The translations under genes and the position numbers were made by a program. Under the pieces are notes generated by a model. It was not told the DNA's origin and ran no database searches. It saw only the letters and a program-made list of their open reading frames with translations. 64,000 nucleotides of DNA from Hofstenia miamia (lineage: Eukaryota; Xenacoelomorpha; Acoela): NCBI GenBank assembly GCA_004352715.1, contig SCFE01000001.1, positions 5,104,770 through 5,168,769 of the forward strand, in the 5' to 3' direction. Below, in pieces: positions 55,880 to 64,000 of the stretch (within the stretch, counting starts at the first letter, position 1; every line of letters starts with the position of its first letter).

Positions 55880-56720
55880 TTTGAGGCCCCTAACATATCT
55901 TGATAACTGAAAAGATTGTTTTAATGTACTTTTAAATATGCTTAATGTATCCGCAAATCGTATTTGTTGGTCCAAATTGTTCCAAATCCTTGCGGTTTTA
56001 ATAATAAACGAATAATACCATATAGAGGATGTACCTAATTTTAATATTATACATGTACGAGTGGAAGGGTTACATTTTCTGACAGTTTCAAATGATTTCA
56101 GTGAACATATTATTTTATTGATGCATAATTACCATCCTAGTATATTTAATAGAGTACTTAGGCACTAGTATTTAATAAAGTCGATCAAAAATTGCATTTA
56201 AATTCTCATTTTGTGATAGTTATACCATTCAAGAGTGCGCATGCATATGAGAAAATGCTTATTACAAATGTGTTGATCAAATGTGGTTCTTTTATTCCTG
56301 TTCATATTTCTCATCGTTTAGAAATGATTTCATGAAAATTTAATCTCTTATCGCTTTGGAGACAAAGAAATATTACAACAGAAGATTAATTTTAATGTTT
56401 CTATCAATGTTGAATTCTATATTCTCAGCTAATCGACGAGCTTCATTTGGAGAAAAGATCATGAATTGTGTTCTACTGATGTTTATTGTTAATGTATTCT
56501 TATTAAAGTACTTAATAAGGCGCCTAATATTATTGTTTAAAATGCTTGCAGCTGAGTACGGGCTGATTTACGAGAAAAAATACGAGTGTCAACCGCGAAT
56601 TGGTATATCTCACAATTGTATATGTGATGACACACATAAATTAAACAAAAGTGGCTCTAAAACTGTTACCTGAGTAGTGCGGCAGGAGGGAGTTTTGTAC
56701 CTAAAATATTTGTTTCCAAT
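55880..56720 (-). pseudogene. LINE reverse transcriptase C-terminal half, remnant H
   Basis: Minus strand reads TVLEPLLFNLCV (degenerate motif B), LNNNIRRLIKYFNKNTLTIN, TQFMIFSP (thumb), and further on SSIWYYSFIIKTARIWNNLD, then QIRFADTLSIFKSTLKQSF, the standard CR1/L2 ORF2 C-terminus (S....RLWN.LP..I......L..FK..LK). The YADD box region is not recognisable. It lies just upstream of the tentative sialyltransferase exon. Confidence 0.65.
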
Positions 56721-57389
56721 TTTCACCCTTTGTTTTCGTCCTGATAAAAAGCTCTTGATCATTGTTAGGGGTTTTGGATTAAACACATATTCAGCCAGTT
56801 TGAGTTTAAAATTTCAAGGTTGATGCTATCAACCTCTTTGGTTGGAGAGCCTTAGGTACAAGTAACATGAGTAACAAAGATAAGATAAGCTAATACATTT
56901 GGGCTATAAAGATTCAAATTACTGCATATGTCAAGCAGGTTTCAGTTATTGTGTAGATAGTGTCTTGGTCAAACTTAGAAGCAATTTGCAGAAATTATTT
57001 TGTGTGCCCTTAAAGGCTGCAAGCATTCAAATAGATAAATTTCAAATAATTTTAAAATTGCTTGCATTTTCAAATAATTCAGAGATATTTTTGGCGCCAG
57101 GATTGGCATAAATATCACATTTCTCGTAAATAATAATATGCGTACATAATAAAGCAAGCGTGAGAAAGCAAAACACTTGATAATATATGATAAATAAATT
57201 CAGCAAACATTTGAACTTTTTCAGTCTTGGCACTGTAATGGATTTGTAGAATATAATAAATAATGGTTAATGTTAAGAAAACAGTATAGTGCACGACTGA
57301 AAATTACAATCCACCAATAGTTAAAATAATGTTGCATTAACAAGTACTAAGAATTTTGTTTACAAGTGTGTTTATAACGGGGTGGGGGT
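56721..57389. other. AT-rich DNA without supported gene
   Basis: A minus-strand frame at 57042-57233 encodes a hydrophobic stretch (FCFLTLALLCTHIIIY) that could be a signal anchor for the sialyltransferase, but it begins with GTG, has a stop upstream and no good donor, so it is not annotated as an exon. Confidence 0.4.
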
Positions 57390-57860
57390 TTGATGAGCAA
57401 ATATACTAGGTTTCATAGACAAAACATTCTTGTAAGTAGGCTGAAAGCCTGCATAGTTGTAATCATTATATTTTATAGGCATTTTTCTGAAATTATGCTT
57501 GCGATAATTTCCTCTAGATAGCTGCTGTATGGGATTACGCGAGTTTTTAGTTTCTATACGTGCATCAAAATAACCGAAGAAACGCTTTATTCTTTTTATT
57601 ACAAGAACAAGGTCCTTGTATGATAGATGAATTTCATTTTATTAATTGTTGTGGGAGTTGTGCAAGTAAAATACTTGAAGGTTTCAATTATTTCAATATA
57701 TGAATTTTTCAATGTCATTTCTTTCATATAGATGCTTTATTTTGATATTAGGATACATTTGGACTTTCTATCTAAATAAGAATGAAACTCCACTTTTTGA
57801 TTACGTAAAAACGATCACTTCTAACATTTGTTAACAAAGAATTACCAATGCATAGAATAT
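57390..57860 (-). pseudogene. LINE ORF1 with SGNH-esterase motifs, remnant
   Basis: The minus strand near 57850-57790 reads IDILCIGNSLLTNVRSDRFY, matching SGNH block I (GDS). After frame changes, an 82-codon open stretch starts NEIHLSYKDLVLVIKRIKRF, the DxxH block (D replaced by N/E), and continues with a basic tail to the TAA near 57387. Same arrangement as LINE F ORF1. No ORF2 follows on this strand. Confidence 0.55.
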
Positions 57861-58369
57861 CTATGTCTTTGGGTATTTCCTGGGTTATAAATTTTGAACT
57901 GCTGGTGATCGTGTTTTTGAAGGCATTTCCTAGTTATCTGCATTCGTGAAGTCTATAGATGTAGCAAAATATATGTGCATTGTAGCGAATGCCTTTCTTC
58001 ATTTATGAATTTCTTAAATAAAAAATAGATAGGATCTGCATCTTCTTCTTTCAATAGCTTCGCGAAAAGGTTGTGTAAATTTGTTTTATGCTTTGATAAT
58101 ATGTAAGATTAAGCTTCTTCTAGATTTCTTGATCCTTTGAAAGTATCATTTTACAGTTTGATTTGAAAGAGAACTTAAAAACGTGTCAGGAGCATGCTGT
58201 CCCAATTTTAAATCATGCCTAATGTTCAGTAATCAGAATGTCTAAGCCTCATGGGAGCAAAAACTAGTCTCAACTACATTTTCTACAAATGGACTACGCA
58301 AATCCCAGCCGACCAGTCGTGCATAAAGTCAGGAGTCTTCGCAACATAAAACATCTAAAAAACCTTAGG

Positions 58370-60260
58370 CAGCTTAAGGTTAAAGGAATTTAAAACTATT
58401 GTATGCAATCTTGAGATTAATAAATCTTCAGGTTCGATTCATCTATCATGCTTTATAATTAAGAATTTTTATCATAGATTTGGCGATTATTTATCATTTG
58501 CATTTAAGCAATGTCATAGATAACTAAATATTTAGTTATCTATGGCAATGTGTAATTGAAAACCAATTTCCGGAGATAATGAAAAGGTCGAATGTATAAA
58601 AATGGGGATCCTTTTATTGCGAAAAATTATAGGCCAATATCAATAACGCGCCCCTTTTAGTAAACTACTTCAAAAATTACGCATATTCAAATTAATCAAT
58701 ACCTTATACATAAGAGAATATTTTATCATCTATACAACACGGTACAAGTGATGAAAATATTTCAATTACTGAACAAATATCTTCAAATAAATCTTAAAAT
58801 AAATCCAGTTGTATTAAGTTCTACACTTTTTTTAGAACGATTTCAATAAAAATAAGATCAAATTCAGAAAAACTTTAATCCAATTCAGAGAAGGAACGAT
58901 CGAATTAGAAATTTTTGTAAGCCAAATCAAAACGAAGGAACAGTAGAACCTTTATTGTCCGACTTTCATGTGATTTTGGGTCTATGACGACCAGCTGCAA
59001 TTTTTTGGATCTGCAACATTGGGAAATAGATTTTTTCTTGTACAAATAAGGTTTTACCTTTTTATAGTCCCTGCTCTGCTAGTTTTGATCCGATTGCTTA
59101 GCAGTTTTTAGCATTCTGCTTTTTGCATACCTCCTTTAGCTCAATGATACACCATAAAAAATATATTTTTAATTACTACATACCAAGGCGATCTATAGAT
59201 CGTCTTGCTACATCCCTTGGCTAATTACAGATTTTGGTAAATTGCAAATTACAAATTATGAATCCCTATTACTCTGCGATTATTAACTCTATTGTGACTA
59301 GCATTATATATCAAAATGTATGCGCTAATTAATGATCAGCTCCATATGCTTTATTAAATGTGTACTCACAACAAAGTCCAAAAAGAAAATGTAAAATCCC
59401 TACTTTACAATAGCAGTCTATATTAAATCATACGATTTTGGGGTTGTAGATATCTTCGATTTACTTTAACAAATTATGATGGAGAGTTATTTCAAAAAGG
59501 AGTAACAGATAATTTTGAAAACATGCAAAAGACATTGTTTTGGTAGATGCGGCTACAGTATGCAAAAAATGCTGGTGATGACTGGGGTTTAATGAAAGTC
59601 AAGCTAATGATTGTTATACCTGAGATCATTAAGAGTATCACAAAATCTCATTATATTGATTTCTTCGATCAGGAATAGCGGATGTCTACTACCGTAGTTG
59701 TAGAACGTTATCTACGAATTTTAGTAGCATGAGACTTAACATTTGATAAAAATGGAAACATGTAAAATTATAAATTATCTAGTTTAATTATCTAGCTTAA
59801 ATATATGTAAATGACATCATTAAACATGTAACGCATAGTCAAATACATCAATTTGCTGATGATACTTGCCTCATAAATACTGGATAATAATGTATTCAGG
59901 GCTATAAACGTTTACAAGGCAATATTAATAATTTTTAGCTATTTCACATCCAATCCATTAAAATTAACATTGAAAACACGAAATTCATTATATTCCCCAA
60001 TTCTATCAAAAAAATAACGAACATCAAATTAATTGTTAACAATTGGTTCTGTTACATATTTAGGAGTTGACATTGCAAAAAGAGATGAAGAAAACAGCTT
60101 TTGGCTTTAGATACTTATCAGTGACGTCAAACATCTTAAAAATCAGGGGAGTTAGAAGTTTGAAAAAAATTTTGTTAGTGAGAATGGGTAAAGAATTAGA
60201 GATCATTAAGGGAATTTCTAAATTTTTTATGATTTCTGGAAAAAAAATTTAAGCACTTAT
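58370..60260 (+). pseudogene. LINE reverse transcriptase remnant G
   Basis: Plus-strand landmarks in order: VCNLEINKSSGSIH (RT entry), FPEIMKRSNV, IAKNYRPISI (58616-58645), QIHQFADDTCLINTG (catalytic FADD at 59852-59863), SVTYLGVDIAKRDEE (60045-60090). Motifs A and B are not clear. There are many stops. A 30-bp perfect palindrome lies inside at 58515-58544. Confidence 0.7.
58515..58544. repeat. 30-bp perfect palindrome
   Basis: CATAGATAACTAAAT followed directly by its exact inverse, with no spacer, inside the LINE G reading frame. It looks like a templated inverted duplication. Confidence 0.85.
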
Positions 60261-60828
60261 AACTCAGGAGCGCACAACAGGATAGGAAGTGTCTCCTATC
60301 TCGATAACGGTCTTGCTAAGGCGTGCTTTAGCTCGATTTCTTTGGCGTCGATACCTCTGATTCAACTGGTTTGGTAGGTAAATCTACATATAAGGAAACA
60401 GTTCGGTGTTGTTTCCATGTGCTTTACATCCTTAGAATTACCTGAATGTTAGGTATGACGTGATTTTAATCTTTTTTTAAATCTAAATTTTCAAAGAAAA
60501 AATAGTCAATATTTTCAAGGACTTCAGCAATACGCTTTAGAACAAATTTAGAACAATCCGTTCGAGTACATTCACCAATAGGTATGTCCTAATAGGCTTG
60601 GAGGAAATTCTTTGAAACAAGCTAACTGTGGAAAGAAATGCTTGGGGTAATAATAATAATGAATGACTTTATTTAGCGGCTGAATGCAGACACTACAAAA
60701 ATATAAAAACAAGTGAAGTTTTACGGCAGCGAGGAGAGTCACAGGAAATAAAGTAGGAGCAGATCGAAAAGTAGGCGACGTTGGAGAAGGGCTAAGCAAA
60801 GAGTAAAGACATCAAAGATTTCTTAAAG

Positions 60829-60830
<2 letters not shown>
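60261..60830. other. intergenic DNA, nothing firm
   Basis: A GC-richer stretch at 60270-60440 contains GGCGTCGATACC and CTGGTTTGGTAGG words that weakly resemble Pol III box sequences, not enough for a tRNA or SINE call. Confidence 0.35.
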
Positions 60831-60860
<30 letters not shown>

Positions 60861-61232
60861 NNNNNNNNNNNNNNNNNNNNNNNNNNNNNNNNNNNNNNNN
60901 NNNNNNNNNNNNNNNNNNNNNNNNNNNNNNNNNNNNNNNNNNNNNNNNNNNNNNNNNNNNNNNNNNNNNNNNNNNNNNNNNNNNNNNNNNNNNNNNNNNN
61001 NNNNNNNNNNNNNNNNNNNNNNNNNNNNNNNNNNNNNNNNNNNNNNNNNNNNNNNNNNNNNNNNNNNNNNNNNNNNNNNNNNNNNNNNNNNNNNNNNNNN
61101 NNNNNNNNNNNNNNNNNNNNNNNNNNNNNNNNNNNNNNNNNNNNNNNNNNNNNNNNNNNNNNNNNNNNNNNNNNNNNNNNNNNNNNNNNNNNNNNNNNNN
61201 NNNNNNNNNNNNNTATATATATATATATATAT
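60831..61232. repeat. (AT)n microsatellite with 353-N gap
   Basis: TA run to 60860, N at 60861-61213, TA run to 61232. Confidence 0.95.
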
Positions 61233-62704
61233 AGGGTGACTGACAGTAATTCAAAGAAGAAAGATTTGAAATCTGTATGCAATGATTTAAATAAGCACTG
61301 AAAGCAATACATGAAAACTATGATTAATAGAAGGATATAATAAAGGTAGTTGGATCAAACACGCGGGAATGAATTTTTTTAAATCACATACACTTCTGCA
61401 AAACAGTTGCTTCGCATTCGTCAGCAAAACACGAGAGCAAAAGTAAATCCAGAAAATTTGAGAAATTTATTATCAAATTAATTCTGGGAAAACATAACTC
61501 AGAAAGACATTTCTAGAATTACCAATGTGTCGAAAAGTTCAATTGGACGAATGTGTAAAACCCTTCAATAAAAAGCAATGTGTTCGTTGAATCATTTGGA
61601 AGCAGATCCCTTAAATTTTCAACAGAGACGTCTCAACAAACTTTGTCAGCAAATGACTGCGCTGAAACTCAAACTAATTTGGTTTATGCACAATTGGAGG
61701 CAATACGTACAATTAGGCAATATCTGCAGTTAAAAGAAAAGCGTGTTTGCTAATTGTTCTTCCGATACCCTGAAAGTTGTAACTAATGAAGATTTTTTGT
61801 GAAACTTTAGTAGACTTATCCAGGCCCGTAGCAAGCATGATCACTTTGAGGGGTCGACAGACATTCAGGAGGTGTTGATATGAATTTCCACATTCTTTAA
61901 AATTTAAACTAAAATTCTACCAAGACTGTATACTATTTAAATTTTATGTTACATGCATCGGTAGGAGTGTAAAACAATAAAGGGCTAAGGGCAATAATTA
62001 CTATACAATGTCATACAATCAAGGCCTTCTATATAAAAGAAGGCCTTTCATACAATATTTAAGTGGACAGGATTTCAATATGACCATTATTTATGGAAGA
62101 TGGTATCACAATAATCCTCCCATAATGGTGTTCGTAAAAACGCATTAAAAATGCAATTTCAAAATATTATGCCAAAATAAACACTAAAGATCAGCCCCTT
62201 ATTGCACATTGTTCACACACTAAACAAATTGATTTCGTCATTTCTTTGGTTGCTTATGAGTGGAAGAAATGTGATTTGCCCCCAAAAATTGAATTGATTG
62301 CAATCATTATGCTTATAGTTCGCTTATACAATTGATTGGTAAAAGCTTTTCTACACGATTTTCTTTACAACTAAGCGGCGTTAGTATACGGTCTGTCTTC
62401 AATTTTAATTTATTTGGTATTTCTTAGAATGACCCTTTAAATGCGATTACATTAATACAACTTTTCGTATTTTAAAATAAAATCAATTAATTTTTTTTAA
62501 AGTAGATCTTGGTGTAATTATTTTTTCGTAACAAGTTGTTTCCAACCATTCACCAATCACATTAATAGAAATAGTGCGATTGAGCCGATGGTTTGCTTTT
62601 GTCGAAAGTTAACCTGCATGCCAATGTTAAGGTAAACTTCAGAATTTTATTGTCATCCTGGATTTGAAAAAGGTAGGAATTAACATTTTTAACTGAAATA
62701 AATC
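61233..62704. other. AT-rich intergenic DNA
   Basis: No supported gene. CAGGCCCGTAGCAAGC at 61821 is a likely left end of a hAT-type element without a recognised partner. A perfect inverted pair (AGGCCTTCTATATAAAAGAAGGCCT) lies near 62023-62047. Confidence 0.5.
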
Positions 62705-63081
62705 ATTACACGAAGTATTTCTGTCGCGCGATGGTGTACACAAATTGATTTCGCGTGCAATCTTTATACATGTGGCATAAAAAATATTTTTAGCAATTGA
62801 TCTACACTGGCCTGCAATTTTATACATTCTCAAGAAAATATATTGTAATAAATCCAAATTGCCTCAAAATCTAACAAACATTTCCTTTGAAGAAAGGCAG
62901 TACTACAATGCGTATTGCTTCACGATGCAGAAAGATTTGGTGACTGGATAAAAAAGCAGGCCAATTTAGAGCAATTACTAAAAATATTTTTTATTCAATG
63001 TATTAATATAGCACGCGAAATCAATTTTCATAAGCCATCGCGTGACAGAAATATTTCGTAGCAAGAAATATTTCGTGTAAT
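62705..63081. mobile_element. foldback/MITE-type element with long inverted arms, about 377 bp
   Basis: Left arm 62705-62815 and right arm about 62959-63081 are inverse copies. Shared words include ATTACACGAA, GTATTTCTGTC/GAAATATTTCTGTC, GCGATGG, AAATTGATTTCGCGTGC and AAAAATATTTTTAG. The right arm has a small duplication of ACGAAATATTTC at its tip. The central 140 bases are unique. No target duplication is obvious. Confidence 0.75.
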
Positions 63082-64000
63082 GCTATTCCAAAAGCATTGA
63101 TATCGACAACTTAGCTTGTCAGAATGATTAAAGGTTTTTGTTCATTTACCATATTTCCCCCAGATTTCCTGACGGAAGATATCTAGTAGTGATCAAGTGA
63201 ATGATGAGAAGAATTTGCAACAAACTTTACAAAACTGCAGAAACAAATTTCTGCCTAAAATGCATAAAAAACTATCAGCAATATTATATTCTAAGAAGGT
63301 TACAAATATGTTTCAATGATCAAATACGTCCCACATAAAAATATCTGAATGTGTTTCTCCATAAAGATCTCAGTTGGAAGTAAATTTATGACATTATAGG
63401 ATGGGTTCAGACTTTTCTGAAATATTTTGATAAAAGTAAAATATTCATATTCTCTAAAGACATAGTATTTATGTCATGATTTACTAAAAGTCATTTAGTA
63501 AAGCCATGCCTACATGATTCTGAAGTTTGGGTACTAGGTCTCTTACCTGAAACAAAGAAAAATTTAAAGAAACCAATTAAGTTCTTAGCAAGAACTGCTA
63601 ATGCGAGCACGTGTTTTTGAAAAATATTGTAAATGATCGCTAAATAATCAGTTCGGTAAAACCGATCATGAAGAATGTTACTAATCTGTTACACAATAAA
63701 AGCCAGAATTATAGAAGAAATACACGTCAGACGTATATCTATCCTCAGGATAGAAAGAAACAACATAAACAAATTGCATAGCAGAACTTAGAAAACTACC
63801 GTAAAACCTGGTAATTCGGGCCACCTTTTTAAATGTTTTATACGATGTACCTTATATTTTAAGAACTATTGCATTCAAACCACTCCATGAACCGCAGGAT
63901 AAATGTTGTTTCAAAAGTTAAAAAGGCTGTAATACAATTAGTTGAAAAGAATGGTACTTTTTTTATCCATAACTAAAGGATGTTATATTGTAGACAAAAC
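63082..64000. other. AT-rich intergenic DNA, nothing recognised
   Basis: No coding stretch of note, inverted ends or microsatellite found. Confidence 0.6.

Noticed and set aside
56356-56673. 105-codon plus-strand frame with CICDDTHK resembling an RT box
   Set aside because: The minus strand reads a coherent RT thumb over the same bases; the plus-strand resemblance is coincidental.
57042-57233. Hydrophobic minus-strand frame as the membrane anchor of the sialyltransferase
   Set aside because: It starts with GTG, has an upstream in-frame stop, no convincing donor, and is separated from the next exon by a LINE remnant. Possible but unsupported.
59178-59200. CGATCTATAGATCG palindrome as a regulatory site
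   Set aside because: Short, isolated and inside LINE remnant G; no context for function.
60270-60440. tRNA gene or tRNA-derived SINE
   Set aside because: A- and B-box-like words are too degenerate and no cloverleaf is evident.
1-64000. CRISPR array, bacterial operons or phage features
   Set aside because: Simple repeats are microsatellites and word arrays of DNA transposons. Introns, LINEs and animal gene families show the DNA is eukaryotic.

Overview
This is a eukaryotic (metazoan), AT-rich, repeat-dominated window. There are no operons or ribosome-binding sites. The host genes I can support are split by introns with GT/AG splice sites. Their families (a Goliath/GRAIL-type RING-H2 ubiquitin ligase, a Sox-like HMG-box protein, an ST6GalNAc-like GT29 sialyltransferase) fit an animal. 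Together with the TE content (CR1/L2-like LINEs with PHD or SGNH-esterase ORF1s, an R4/Dong-like LINE, a Ty3/gypsy fragment, many hAT-type MITEs) they suggest an invertebrate deuterostome, with a tunicate as one possibility. The species call is inference.

Layout. 1-2045: a CR1-like LINE fragment (+) abutting an R4/Dong-like LINE (-) with a restriction-like endonuclease. 4060-7796: CR1-like LINE A (+), followed by an inverted copy of its own ORF1 segment. 9750-16121: the 3' half of a Goliath/GRAIL-type gene (-), four in-phase coding exons, with a hAT MITE in one intron. 17063-18062: a gap of exactly 1000 N. 18063-19799: LINE B, a second copy of LINE A carrying the same inverted ORF1 tail. 19938-20860: a compact intronless HMG-box gene (-) with a TATA box and a histone-type 3' stem-loop. 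21000-29200: mostly non-coding, with a piggyBac-like end, hAT-like elements, MITEs and a LINE fragment. 29340-32730: the most complete LINE (C), ending in a (TTG)n tail. 33500-38700: MITE, LINE remnant and Ty3/gypsy fragment (-). 39590-41360: small exons of an unrecognised host gene (-). 41734-50013: LINEs F (-), D (+) and E (+), plus a GC-richer island at 46900-47770. 51870-55684: 3' exons of the GT29 sialyltransferase (-), with a transposase remnant in its last large intron. 55880-60260: LINE remnants H, an SGNH ORF1 remnant, and G. 60861-64000: a gap, a foldback element and otherwise non-coding DNA.

All host genes recognised lie on the minus strand. They do not form an evident pathway: one is a membrane-type E3 ligase, one a DNA-binding HMG protein, one a Golgi glycosyltransferase. 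The most unusual object is the HMG-box gene. Its short 3' trailer carries a 6-bp stem, UUUU-loop hairpin with CCAAA and ACCAA flanks, 29 nt after the stop codon, which is the architecture of replication-dependent histone mRNAs. The second is the LINE A/B unit, in which an inverted ORF1 segment follows the LINE 3' end in two separate copies.

Limits: exon joins rest on splice-site, phase and motif agreement read by eye. No alignments or database searches were run. Six N gaps (17063-18062, 23248-23300, 48694-48952, 50014-51013, 52388-52800, 60861-61213) hide sequence, mostly at AT microsatellites or inside LINE copies.
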